DNA from: Lepisosteus oculatus
Taxonomy: Eukaryota; Chordata; Actinopteri; Semionotiformes; Lepisosteidae
Length of the DNA: 64,000 bases
Reading direction: 5' to 3'
NCBI RefSeq assembly: GCF_040954835.1
Contig: NC_090716.1
Location: 12,027,275-12,091,274, forward strand
Shown here: piece by piece, positions 14,155 to 27,500 of the stretch
How positions within the stretch are numbered: position 1 is the first letter of the stretch
How the letters are laid out: each line of letters starts with the position of its first letter
Translations under genes and position numbers: made by a program
The notes under the pieces: model-generated
Database searches by the model: none
What the model was told of the DNA's origin: nothing
What the model saw: only the letters and a program-made list of their open reading frames with translations

Positions 14155-14873
14155 AGACGGTAGTAGTTCAGGTGGGGAGCTGCGTCAGCATGCGTAGGCT
14201 GCAAAGGAACAAGTAATAGGTTTATTCCATGCTGAAAAAAAGAAGAAAGAGAACACACTTTTAAAGACTTGTAGTATATTCAATGGTTTAAGCACATTGT
14301 GCCATAACAGATGTCTGTAGGTTTCACTTATATTATTGCTGTCAACATTACGGCAAAGAAGCACATGTTACAAACAAAATAATATACAGTCTGTCTGTCA
14401 GCAAGGTGCACAACTGATTCAAGAGAGCACTTGTCCTGTAATGTGCTCTTAATTTATCTTAACTTTACCAAAGGTGACTGACAGAAGGATTCCTATGTTG
14501 CTATCATAAATGAACACTTTTAATCTTAAGTTCCTTATTAGTTTTTTAGTTCCGTTCATAATATACTTTTTAATTTAAATTCAAACTGTAGTTTGTGTTA
14601 TGTGTACACACCCTTAACTTTCTTCAGTATAGAACATTTCAAGGTGAGATAAAACCCAGTACTTGACTAAACAGAGGTATAGAGAATCTTTAAAAATATT
14701 CACTTTGTTGGATGGTAATTTCTGTTTGCAATGTCAATAGTACACATACTGTATGGAAAGGCACTTGCACTATTACACTAAGAGGGTGTCAGGGGTAATT
14801 ATGTTGAATGCAAAGGTTAATATATTTCATATTCATTTGCCATCGATTGTAGATTCTCACAACAGAGCCTGTT

Positions 14874-14879
14874 AATAAA
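14874..14879 (+). terminator. Candidate poly(A) signal of syt8
   Basis: This AATAAA lies 720 nt after the synaptotagmin stop codon, in AT-rich sequence without coding character. It is the first canonical hexamer I noted after the stop, so it is a reasonable 3' end, but T-rich DNA yields such hexamers by chance. Confidence 0.35.
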
Positions 14880-16876
14880 ATCTATGCAACAAAATTCTAA
14901 AGTCTGAGAAGAATAACTAGAAACACAAATGATAGTGCGAGACAGCTATAAAATGCAGTAAGAGATACAATTATTTTTATTAAAAAATACAGATAGAGCA
15001 CATCAATACTGGTTTCCTGAACTCCTGAATTCTTTATGACAGAGTTTCTGCTAATCAAAGCAACATATTTTATAGACTTTATTTTCAGTTTTTATGAAGC
15101 ATCAGAGCACATCAGAGAGGTAGAGAGTTCAATGGTGCTTTTTCTCCCATTAGCGCAGGGCAGAATTCCTTCATCCTTGGTTTTGTGAATCGCGGCTCAC
15201 GCCTTGAGAATGCCCGAGGGAGGAGGAAGTGGCATCTTGCTGATTAGAGTGCTTTGAAGAGGTTTTCGTGTAAGAGGTGGATGGTCACGAAGTGATGATT
15301 GAGGTCACAAAAGGTGAAAGAGAAGACAACATTTCTACAAATGCGAAGTTGGCTCTGTAAAGGATCAGAAATTCATTTCAGCCCATCTGAATTGTTGTTT
15401 TTTTTAGAAGGCAAGTGATCCAAACATTCCAGTTGTTCCATTCCATCAAAATATACCGGATATGGGGGACAGATCCAGCACTGCTGGGGGAAATACTTGT
15501 AACCTCCACAAAAAAGGAGGAAAAGTGTTGAGTCCTTAACAGATCCATAGCAGAACCTTTAAAATACTTTAAATCAGCGACATTAAGTGTTTTGAATGTT
15601 CCAGACTAATTTGGAGTCAATTGTGTAACTGCTTGAAGACAAGGTTATTGAAATAGTGCCGAGGCAGTGTTAGGAAAAGTCTTCTCGTGCTGTGTCCTCA
15701 ACATCGAAAATTGGACCAATTTTGTCGTTTTCCCTTGCCTAATACGGTTATCTATCAAAAAGGCAAAAATTAAAAGTTTCAAAAATCACTTTCTACATGC
15801 TAATCTGTCCCATTGTTGACATTTAAATCCATACAAATTGATAGGTCATGTCCAATTGATAACTTTAGCCATACTTCAATGATCAGAGTAGTCCTAACCT
15901 GTAAGCACCATATTACACATAAAAAAATCATACTGAAATATTAACACAAATCCTCAGCAGATACCTTTAAAACTTTTTAAAACTGCTGTGTTATATGCTT
16001 TGAAGATTTTTGACTATTTTGGTGTTATTAATGTAACAATGCAGTAAACTTTTTGTTTTGTTGTTTTCCTGACAATGAACAGTTCCCAAATTTTTTTTGT
16101 TTTTATGTTTTTAAAACAAACTTTATATATGTTAATATCTCTCATTTTTTTCTTTTGAAACCAAACAACATGCTAATTTTGAACACCATTTTAGTAGAAA
16201 TTAATCATTAAAGAGGAAAAAAATAATGAATTTAGGCATAGAAGTCACAATGTTGAAACAACCGGCCAAACCTAACACTTGGATTTTTAATGGTAGTGTG
16301 CAATGATAATCTGAACCATGAGCTTTCATCCACTACCTCAGAGAGAAAATCCATCACTCAGTCAGGCTTCTGTGACTGCAAAGATGCAACCTTTATGAAG
16401 TGAGTCATCCTGTCAGGCCTGCAGCTGCTCTGATCTTCAGAACACTCTGTTCACCCACACTGACCTGGAAAATGACAAGGAACCTGCTGCTTGTCCTTGT
16501 CAGAAACATCTGTCTGCCCAGCAGCAGCCTGCTGAATTCCAGTGGAGTGGGAGAGGAGTAGCCTTAGGATCAGGAGGCCACAGCGGAGTTGCATATTTTA
16601 AATGTAATGGTTGATAAATTTGCATTTGATATACAACACCTTTTAAAATATAAACATTTGAGTCCAGGCTCCAGGCTATAACTGCTCAAAGACGTTTTGA
16701 AGAAAAATAGGAGCAGTCATGAAATATGTTAGGGAAAAGAATAAGACAGCACGGGGTGTTGGAGTAATCCTGGAATTTGTTTTCAAGTCCTTATTTTCAG
16801 GTCTCAAGATCCACATGGGCCCATACCACAGTGTCGAGCAGAGACCAGTCTAGACATCACACTCGCTTCGTTTACA

Positions 16877-17028
16877 AATCCATCCATTCGATAACCACTC
16901 CTCCCATTCAGTCCTAGTGGGAGCCAGAGCCTGACAAGCAATGGGCAGGATACACCCTGGACAGGACATCAGTCCATCGCAGGGCACACACAGACACAGG
17001 CACACTCACTCCGGGGCCAGTGAGCCCA
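16877..17028 (-). mobile_element. SINE 3' fragment, minus strand
   Basis: Read on the minus strand this matches the second half of the SINE at 11527: a 'gatggactgatgtcctgtcc' segment, then 'caggctctggctcccac', then a degenerate 'ggatgg' tail. The tRNA-like head is missing, so it is a truncated or decayed copy. Confidence 0.65.
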
Positions 17029-20000
17029 TCAGCACGTTTTTACTCTGTGGGAGTTAACTGGAGAAGAAGGGTAATATTTTCACAGTTACAAAAGATGGGA
17101 ATAAACATTTGGAGTGGATACAATAAGTCCAAGCAGGGAGACTTTTTAAATTAGTGAATAATTTCAATGCAAATAAAAAAAGAACACTACACGGCTATCT
17201 CTTTTGTTTTCTAGTTTAAAATATAGATGGGCTGAAGTCTTCATGTTTAGGAGGTCACTAGGTACTGGCTTAGTTGTATGTCGGTGATTCCAGAATGCAG
17301 TTCACCTACTGCAGATGGTAATAAAAAATACTCCTTTCTTCATTTGTGAGAGGAGATCGGTTTTCTGACATTCTCTTCACATGTAGGTCTCTATACTCAA
17401 GCATGGACACACAATTTCTATGTTCTGAGGTCCTAGATCTATGAATGAGCAGCAAATGCTCACACAGTATCATCCTTTAACCGTATTAGGAAATAATTCT
17501 CACTCAACCTGAATTTCTCTCAGCAAATCTGTGAAGTGCCATCTAACTCGTTTCCCCCTGGAACCTTTCCTTTCACGACTCGCGTCTCAAGTGTCTGTTT
17601 TCTCAGCTTTAGGATCTTGGAGACGAATGCTCTTCAAAAGGAGCCAGACAATGCCCCGATGAAAAGGTACTCTGCTGATGTCTTGGCAACATCTACTGTG
17701 CGCCGTTTCCCTCTGAGGATGTGTAGTGGCTTGGCCAGACCTCAGACAGGACCTGACAAATGAAAGGATCCTGCGGTTCTCGCTGTCTTTTAAAATGCAA
17801 ATGAAGGTGGCAGGCCCACCCACCTGCTTTGTGTAGAAGCTTGCTCCCTCCAGATTTGGACATTAGAGAGCAGCCTCGATTTTCATCAATCAGATGCCTC
17901 ACATTTTTCATCAGGCCTTTTGTTCATAATTATGTCACGCTCTGATGTCTTGTTGCTGCATAGCAAATAGGTGTCTTTTTTTTTTCTTTAAATTATTTAT
18001 CTGACACCCTCTCATTTCTACATTCACCATAAAACAGTGGTATCGTCATCACTAAAAATGTATAAATACAGCATAATTCTGCATAAATGAGTATCATTTT
18101 ACATGATTTTGCACATTACCGTATGTGAAGGCAGAATTTCCACACCTTACAAAAAAATTGAGACTTTTCTATATTCTGTATTATTTGTAGCTTTGTATTA
18201 ATATAGCTCACGCAAGTATATTGTGTTAATCTTTTATTTTTATTACACTAATATTGCAGAACAATTTAAAATAAAAAGTATTGATTCATCTCTGGAAAAG
18301 TAATGACAACCTAACATTCACAACCTGATTTATTTCATGCATTTTTGTGTGTTTGAGGTTATTATCTAAATACAGTGAAAACATTCTGTAACATGTCTGT
18401 TTTACAATTCACTATGAAGGAAACAGACCAGCAGAAACTGGTCTTAACAATAGTAATTGTACTGGACATTCTGATTTGAAGACATTCAGTGATAATCCAT
18501 AGATGACAGCTTCGCTCCACTGGCTCCTCAGCCAAACATAGATGCCAAATGTCTGAATCTGCAGTTCCTCCCTTACTGAGCAGAATTACTGTTGCAACTA
18601 CTTCATATGAATAAAATTAAAGAGATATGAATGACATTATGCAATAAATATTTTGTGATTGGATCATTGGATATGATCACCACACTCCCCTCTTAATAGA
18701 TATTTCCTCACTACCTGGCCATAGAGATGAGGAAGACACTACAATGTACCTCTTTGTACAATGGGCGATGGAGCTATTATTTACTTATTTACTCTGACAC
18801 AAAGGTTGTTTGCAGTGTCTCACTATAAAGTAAAAAAATCCAAGCATAATATCAGAATGCCAAATGTTTTTATAATGTGGCTCATAATACATAAGACATT
18901 AAAGGATTCTTACTTTCATGGAACACAATAACATGTTTCAAATTAATTGTTCAGAATTATTATATTAAGGACAAAAAGGACAATATTCAACATTAGCAGT
19001 GCTGGTGGGTCTAAAAAGACAATGCCTTGTGCAAATGAGTTTTAAGTAAGTGTGCTACCATGCAAGATATAGTAAATTTAAAGAGTGGCAACATGTTACA
19101 GTACTCTTTAACATCCATCAGTGCTATACTGTAGTTAACACAATCAGTTTGACTTGCTTTGCTTATTAAGTCTTCCTTCTAGGGAAAGTATACCATATGC
19201 TACCTAAGCACACTAGAATTAAACAGTGACATCACCCTTGGCTTCTGTAACCAGGATACCTTGAAAGGGCTAAAGCTGTCCAATTACAGTGTGCCATAGA
19301 GAGGATAGATAAGTAATTGCACTCAATCGTTTCTTCATTAATCTGGTCATACAGAGCAGTCTCACTGCAGTGCTGATAACTGAGAGCTCTATGGTGTGAA
19401 TGAACCATATGGACATTATCCTACTCAACTGAGCATACCAAGGTGAGGCCATTTTTTATTTTTTTGGTTCAATAATTAAGAAAGTTAAGATGTTTTTTCT
19501 GTAGTATTGGTGTACATACTGTAATTGTTGATTAAAGCATGCATTCTAGTTAATGTCGCTTTAGGAAATGCAATCACAAAAATGTCTTGCTACTGACCAT
19601 TTTAACACAAATTTGAGACTACAGAATTAATTAATCGGCAAAAGCTAATTTGCCAGTATATACAGTATATTGACAATTAATCTACTTGTGTGCTTATATT
19701 CTAAATGCATGTATAACTTTACTAGATATGTATTATATTTTATATATATATACTGTATGAGTATGGAACTTTGTAGAAAACAAAATGTGCAGTATTAGAG
19801 TATCCCATTTGTTCTAGAATTTTAAAACTGTTATTATAAACATACATTACTATAGGAAGCTTACGGCTATTATTTAAGAAAAAAGTTATTTTTTGTAATT
19901 AAAAGTTTTTGTTGTAAATTAATTTGACTAACATCAAATACATTGTTTTTCCTCTGATGGAAAATTCATGTAACAATATAATTAATAGAAAAAATGCACA

Positions 20001-21111
20001 TTTAAAGCTTTACACAAGGCAGTCTTTAACAATAATAACAAGGCTCAGATAAAAGAATTAGATGTAAAAAAACAAATGATAAAGATATTCTTTTCAAATA
20101 AAAGGTTTTATTAAAAAAATCATCATAGTCGAAACTGGCTAAATATAATTGGCCTTCTATAAATCACTTTATTCTGTTTCTATGTTTTCATTCTTGATTC
20201 TACTGCTACTGCAACTCTTGTGTGCTGCGGCACATCATTAAGATATCCCCCCAAAACAATCACAAAATGTGTGCATTTCTTAATAAGGTGAACTGTGCCT
20301 TTATGTTCTTCAAATGTTCTTCAAAATCAACGTTGATAATGACAGTAGAATCTCAGTAGCAGGGAAGGATGAGAAATTCCATGAAAACCTGAGTATAACT
20401 CAAGGCATTTTTCATTCTTCTGCACACAATCCTGTTCTAGATACAGCCCACACGAGGTACTGTTCGCTCAGTGTCTGTAAAACCCATTTCAATGTTTGTT
20501 TCTTACTCACAGCCTTGAAAAAATGAATAAGTGCTAAACCCCCTTTCTATTTACAGCTTGGCATAAAAACAAAACCCTTTTCAACTCAAAATATTTGACA
20601 TTTGAAATTCTTTTATATACTGGTATTTTGTAAAGTTCTGGTTACACACTGTTTCCTAACCAATAAAATAAAAAGCAAGGCTCTGTAAACTGTCCTTGAG
20701 GTACAGTATATGTTGAATGATTTCCTATAACCAATATTATTACTATTGTGTATATTATTGTACCTATTGCATATATTAAATATGGTATATATTTATAGCA
20801 GGTTCACTGACATTGAACAGACATGGCACAGATATGCTAATTATTCTGATGAAAATGTCTAATCAACAGGGTACGGTTAAACAAGAGGTGGTCAACTGTC
20901 ACAATCACAAGCTGTAAGTGTGAATGACTGGAAAGGATGAAACTGTAAATCTGCAACACATGCTTTGCACTTGGTTACAGATGATGTCTGCTGGCATTCC
21001 GTCCCCCTCCTCTCATAAAGCCTCTCTTGCTGACCGGTCTCTGAATCCTAGATGCCACATGCCCTGCCAGTTCAGTGGCCTTCACATCTGGAGAGTAGTT
21101 GCAACCTCTCA

Positions 21112-21380
21112 TTTTGTGGCTCTGTGGTTGAGGATCTGCGCCTGTGGCTGGAAGGTTGCCGGTTTATATCCCGTGGCTGGCAGAGGAATCCTACTCCACT
21201 GGGGCCCTGAGCAAGGCCCTTAACCCCAACTGCTCCAGGGGCGCCGTATCAATGGCTGACCCTGCGCTCTGAGCCCCAGCTTCTCTCCCTGTCTGTGTGT
21301 CTCATGGAGAGCAGGTTGGGGTATGCGAAAAGACAAATTCCTAATACAAGAAATTGTATATGGCCAATAAAGTGATCTCT
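21112..21380 (+). mobile_element. Second SINE family: tRNA head with L2-like tail
   Basis: The head reads 'gtggctctgtggttgagg' followed by a 'ggttgccggtttatatccc' B-box-like block. The body holds 'gagcaaggcccttaacccc'. The tail is 'gacaaattcctaatacaag' ending in 'ccaataaagtga'. That tail resembles the 3' end of L2-type LINEs, which would supply reverse transcriptase in trans (inference). Other copies lie at 36576, 36671 (minus) and 37121 (minus). Confidence 0.75.
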
Positions 21381-21979
21381 TGTCTCTCTCTTATTTTGTG
21401 AGAAAGTTGTGGTCACACAAGCAACATAAGGACACGTGTTTCCAGCTGGAATGTTGTCACATCAGCACAAGCCTGCAGCAAGAGCAGCAAGTAAGGTGCC
21501 AGCGTGTAATATACAGTGTGTAGAGCCATGCAGTCAAGTTGGCAATCAGACACAACAACAGGTGAACGTCTGGAAGGAGCAGTTAGACGATGGATGGTTG
21601 GGTGAATGGTGGGTGAGATTCTCCTATCCTGACCATCACACTTGTATCATCACACCAATCTTGGTGTTAGTGCCAGAGAGTGGCGACTTGTGGTCGCCCA
21701 GATCGTAGTCTATGATTAATAAGCTCTGTTTGCCTGCAATATCTTGCTAAGCTAGAGGTAATTAGCTCTCAACCTCTAATGTTGAGTGTCAGTGTGTTGA
21801 CTTAGTCCAGCCTCCAACACAGAAGTGGCACAAATGAATTGCTCTCTTAATAAGTAGGGCATTCTACTTTCTTGATTTTCACCAGGCTTGACATTCAACA
21901 GATCAAATCCAGCATTGGGGAAAGTTACTCTTAAGAAGTACAGGATACACGAAAATACATTTTAACATGAAGCTGAGGG

Positions 21980-22487
21980 AAAATCATTTTAAAACTTTAC
22001 ATGGCTTTACATGGCTTGGCACCTCAATACCTGTCTGAACTTTTATCGCCCTACTCCCCACCTCGCAACCTCCGCTCTTCAAATTCTGCCCTCCTTACTG
22101 TCCCCCAAGCCCGTCTACATTGTATGGGCGACAGGGCCTTCTCCTGCTATGCCCCCAAGCTCTGGAACTCCTTGCCCAAGGATATTAGAGAGTCACCTTC
22201 TCTAAACTCCTTCAAATCCAGACTCAAAACCCTCCTTTTCAGAAAAGCCTTTACTTAACTGGTTCCATTCTTCACCCCTCTGCTCTTCTTAGTACCACGT
22301 TCCACGGTCTCCTCTATTGTTATTGTTGTATTGTTGTAATTATAATTGTGTCCTGTCTTGTGAAATTTTCTTATTTATTGTTGTAGTCTTCTTATTTATT
22401 GTTATTGTCATCCATGTAAAGAGCTTTGAGAAGCCACCTTTAAAGGCGCTATATAAAATAAAGTTTATTATTATTATTATTATTATA
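21980..22487 (+). mobile_element. 5'-truncated LINE remnant (L2/CR1/Rex type) with (TTA)n tail
   Basis: Frame 22001-22258 encodes about 85 residues that look like the extreme C-terminus of a non-LTR reverse transcriptase polyprotein: a 'LHGLAPQYLSELL' block, then 'RAFSCYAPKLWNSLP', then 'SFKSRLKTLLF'. A stop and a short 3' UTR follow, ending in a TTA microsatellite (about 22464-22487), as is usual for this class. Everything upstream of the C-terminus is absent, so the copy is dead on arrival. The exact clade cannot be fixed by eye. Confidence 0.75.
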
Positions 22488-23242
22488 AAACGTAGTAAGG
22501 TGTAGAGAATAGTGTAGAGTGTGTAAAGTTACTGTGGCCAGTAAGGGCTCCCCTCTCTCACAGCGGCACAGCGCTCACTCTGGCCTCTGGGTGCTCACAG
22601 GCGAGCGGCTCTTCTCCAGTCGGGCTGTGGGCGGTGGACTGTGTTGCCTATGAAGTTAAAGGATAAGTGGCCCAGGTGTGAGGTGGGCAGTTCAGAGGAG
22701 TCTTCCTATAGTACACTTCCTAATTACTCCCCAGTTGCCCCAGTGTGTGACTGGGGTTTTTAGCAGTGAGACCAAACATTAAAAAAAACAACACATCAAG
22801 TGGATATAATGAAAATAATAGGAGAGATTCTACTACTTTTACTATATTTTTTTAATGCTAAGGTTCACCTCTGAATCCCTTATATGTTAACATTGTACTT
22901 ATTAATGATCAAAAAATTTAAATACCGTTGACTCTATTTAATCTATATCCAATGTATACCTTATTTTCTTAAAACCCTAACAACATAAATACAGCAGAGT
23001 GATGTATTTCTACTAATGCTCAGCACACTTTGTAGATTTGATAATGTACTGCACATTGTCACCGAGTTATTTTACTGATGGGTTTTTGGTAGGAACGGAG
23101 GCTGAGGCATGTGGCCTATGTTGTAAAAAATGTTTAAATCTTTTTGTCCCCGGTGTATTTTGAACTGTATCGTTTAAAACAGTATGGGTGTTGTACAAAT
23201 CTGTAACACCATCTTTTTAGCCTACAACTACTGCCGATTCAA

Positions 23243-23303
23243 ACTACACTTACCAGCATTCCACTCCTGTCGCGTTTTTTTGAGCGAATTGGTTGCCCAC
23301 GTG
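23243..23303 (+). promoter_or_regulatory. Possible promoter cluster upstream of the pseudophosphatase gene
   Basis: Within 61 bp lie ACTACACTTACCAGCATTCC (23243-23262), which resembles the ZNF143 promoter motif, an inverted CCAAT box (ATTGG around 23288) and a CACGTG E-box (23298-23303). Such a cluster is typical of TATA-less promoters. It lies 1.2 kb upstream of the first recognised exon of the next gene. No exon-1 donor could be assigned, so the link is inference. Confidence 0.3.
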
Positions 23304-24531
23304 AGCCTCTTCCAGCTGTGTCCAGATAGAAAGAGTGAATGGCGAGAGGGTTTGTGCTTAATTTATTTTGTGAAAGGTCAAAACATTTATTTAGGTGCCG
23401 TATTCATTTGAGAAATGTGTTTTCCAGTCGCTTTGTATAGGGCTACGTACAAATGCTGTGCATGCAATTTGTAAAAATATGGCCATATTCACTGCGTTAT
23501 CACTACAGCTGATAATGGTACTGCAGTAGCTAAGTTTGGACTGGTATATTAATTCCTTTGTGCATCACTAATAAAACAGTTAATTAATACTTTACTAACT
23601 TCGACAGGAAAATCGAGCGAATAGTGTGATATATGGACTGAAAGAGTATAGAAATATCAGCAATGTAATTTCTGTAATGGCATTTTTGTGCCCGTTTATT
23701 TTTGAACGTTGCGTGGGAGTCAAGTTATTTGTACCGTCGGTATTATACATTTGTAACATTATGCATCATTTTTTAGAATAAATCCAAAATGTAATTTTCC
23801 AAGAGCTGCATTTGTAGAATAAATAAACTGTGCGCACAGCCAGTGTTTGCCGGTACTGCATTTGTAGGATCTTGTTTGATAAAATGAGACTGATTAAATT
23901 TTCTGTATTGTCGGTATTGTCACGGTTTTTTCTCGGTAGCTGTCGTGGTAACGAGCATTCTTGTGTTCATTCATTCTTTTGTTCCTTTGCATATTTTTTA
24001 AAAAGGCGTTGTTTTTCAGATGTAGATCAATAACTCAGTATTTACTCTTGAATGTGCATTTTGCTGATTAACTGTTGAGTTCTATTTGACGCTTAGAGTA
24101 CTCTTTAACGGGGTTAAAGCACAGTAGCAAGAAAATTGGACCCCCATTAGGATGAGCCTATGATCAACAAGAAGACTTTCCTGTTTATTTACTGATCTAC
24201 TCCAGTGCTGTTTTTTCCTAACTTTTTTCCCTTTCCTTAAAACGTTACGTTTTTTTAACAAATAAGACACAATCTAGAATGCCCAAAGGTGATAAATAAT
24301 AGATCTTTGTAGTTTTTTCTAAGATTCAAGGTTGTCGTCCTGATAAGGTGTATTCCTTAATTGATTCGTGTATCTTTTGTGAAGTTTTTCCAAACTCCTA
24401 TATAAGTGTGTTTTTATTCTTTAAAGATTGTGTTCCGGTTGTAAAAATACAATCTCAATTTCTTTTAAAAGCGAGTTTATACCAAAACATTAAAACCCGA
24501 ACTCTTCTTTATGTTTACAGGAGGACGGAAG

Positions 24532-27500
24532 ATGGAATCCATAGAAAAATGGAACAAAGACTTTATAGCACTTAAGCTGTTGGATAAAAAGTTACATTCT
24601 AAGAAGAATGGCACTACAGGTGATTAAAGAAGCACTTAGATGAAAAACCTTCTGGAAGACAAAGCCCTGACTATAAGAATCATGCAGTTTTCTGGAAAGC
24701 ATTTTATATCTGACCTCTCCTACATGGAAAAATAGACTGTATGAACAGTGTGTTGTCACAGAAATCTTTAACTTCCTTTCCAGGTGGTTAAACAACTGGT
24801 TTCATAGCTTGTCATTGGTAAATGACAATCTCACTACCTGTAAAAAATAATATAATTGAATTATGAGTTCTCTGTTAAAACATATTATATGAATGCTTAC
24901 AGGTGAAACCAGTGGGTGGTAATTAGGTAAAACATCATGTTGCCGACAGACAGATATAAAATGATTTATTTCCTATTTATGTGCATATTTAGTGAGTTTT
25001 TTTGTTTGCAAAAAGGCAATATAGAAACTGGCATAAATGACAAAAGCTTACCTTTGTTTCAATTTGCGTTTCTTGTTGACTAGTAGTTAAAATATGGTGA
25101 TTGCTGAAATGGCAAATGTAATTTCTTGATGCACAAACCTGATCACTTTCAAGTGTATACCTGGAATCCAGTAAAATTGTTTGTATTTTTGCAGTATTTT
25201 CAAACATTCTGTGTTGACTTGGAGTATGTGTGAAATTTCTAACATAATATTAAAATGTTTCACTTTGTCTCATATGTACAACAACTTGCGGTTTGCAAAA
25301 TCTGAAAACAAATGTGTTCATTATGCAGTCTTATCGGCTTTCCTCAAAAGCCTTCACAACACCAGTGCATTTGTTTTTCAGATTTTGTCAGGCATTGTCA
25401 TAACTCTTGTGGAATTGGCTGAGGTACACACGTGGTAAAGCTACCTGCAATTTGAAGGCTCTCAGAACTTTTCTCTTGTTTTGCAGGCATGATTGTTAAG
25501 CATCTCCATAATACCTTAACGATTCACGCGTGTTCACTGCCATCCATTGCTCGTTCGGAATGCGCTACTGGTAAGTCAGGGCACCTGCTGGGCCTGTGGC
25601 TGCTCATCTGAAACAACTGTGCGCTGTGAATGGGTTCATTCCCATACAATACTGCTATAGGGCGGGCCTGCAAACCTTTTCAAAAACCTAGAAAAGCACA
25701 GGTAAATTGAACAAAAATAAATTCACATCTTTCATTTTGTTTGCACTGTTTGATGCAACTCCTTTCTCTTTTAAGGGCCTTGTTGCTGGGGTTTGCAACT
25801 TTTGTATGGAAACAGTTTCCAGGAATCATTGTGAAAAAAAATACAATGAAGCTTAAGTCACGGGCTTCAGAAGCTAAAGGCCATGGTGGTCAGAACACAA
25901 CCTATTTTGTTACACTGACATGTGGCAGTGAAGCTAGTTGTGGTCACAGCTTTTATCAGTCAAATTAAGAGGAGCACCACTAAACACAACCTTGTTTTAC
26001 AGATGGGCTGTTCATAAGGATAGCATCTTATCTTTTCTAATTAGTTTCAGTGACATTGGCAAATATTGATGTTCTCCTAGCCCACTTTTTAACTAACTTG
26101 TGACCTGTTGTGAGTCACAACAGACATTCCGTGTTAATTATTAGCAAGGCACTGTGAAAGAAGCTTTTGTCCTTTCTGAGCCTGGGCCCACAGTTACATT
26201 TGATTCTGTCTTTAATCTCATTTGAATGTGGTTGATTATACCAGACTTTACCAGAGGCATTAACTCTGATCCTATATTGTATCAGGAAACAATGCAAATC
26301 ATGTTGATGGTAAGACTATATTTATAATGAATTTAGGTTTGTGATGGGCATTATTTACAGTTTTTAAGTCTTAATTTATTAAGGTCTTAGTCGTTTGTTG
26401 GTATGACATCAGATTTTATTCTATATTTTAAAAATGCAGTATGACTGGGAGTCTTTAAAACAGCACCACACAGGTACTTAAGGCACTACAAATATACTTC
26501 CATATTTAGAAAATCAAATACTTTTTTAATGAAAAATTTTAAGTCCTGGTTGCAATACCTTTAACTACTGCCATGCTGCAACATGAAAACTGTATTTCAG
26601 AGATTGGTTCCATGATTTCAATCACAATAATTACTTATGTTTTAACTTTTGTATTCAGCGTTAATATTCTTCATTTTTGATTTGGGTTAAGAATACAATA
26701 GAATTAATAAACCATCCCAATGCTCAATGTTTTATCCTTCAAACACATTGCTAATATAAAGCTTGCAAAGGAGAATACAGTGCATTCTCCAATATTGAGT
26801 TGTATAATTTGTGATGGTAACTAAATAGAGACTAACACCCTTAATTCAATAAATGATTTAGCCTATGGGTCTTTTCAAAGATCTTGGGTTAGATTGGAGA
26901 AAAAAAATGAAATAGTGTGATTTTGGTAATGAAAAGCACTTTGTAAAAAAGCTATTTGATGCCAGTTTTCATTATCACAGCACATAGTTTTACTATCAAG
27001 GGAGTAGGCACTTCAGAACTTGGTGTATTGATATTAGAATATTGTAAGTATGGAAACAGGATTTATCCCATGATTTGTGAAAATGTACAAGTTGGGTAAC
27101 GTGCCTGTGCAGACAGCTGTAGCTGCAAATGTGATTTCTGCTACCAGATGTTTTTGCATTAAAATCTTGAATATGAACCTGGGTTTGGGAGGCTATGTAA
27201 AAAATAATGGTACCTTCAATGAGGCCTGAGTAATTTCTGTATTATTCTTTGTTTTCTTTTCCTTTGAACTCAGTATAAAGTCAATGTCAAGATCCATATG
27301 CTGTGGTAGAAGAATTAGTTATTTTGTTTAACCACCTTCTTATAACGGAAATTCATTGTAAAATGGATCCAAGACAGGGAATGTCACTGTTGTCCTCCGG
27401 GTATTTAATAAGCATGCATTTTCCAGATAAGCTTGGAAATAATTATACAGTACAAACAGGACATGCACAGGTTTACAGATTTAGCAGCTCAAAAGTTATT

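Larger units (their letters stand above)
14155..24520. other. Intergenic interval between syt8 and the pseudophosphatase gene
   Basis: It starts with the 3' UTR of the synaptotagmin gene. No supported coding exon was found. It holds a minus-strand SINE tail (16877-17028), an unassigned exon-like 60-bp stretch (17607-17666), a full SINE of a second family (21112-21380), a LINE C-terminal fragment (about 21980-22487) and a possible promoter near 23.24-23.30 kb. The non-coding first exon of the next gene probably lies in the last 1.5 kb. Confidence 0.5.

Noticed and set aside
17795-17802. Octamer motif ATGCAAAT
   Set aside because: A single 8-bp match in 64 kb is expected by chance and nothing around it suggests a promoter.
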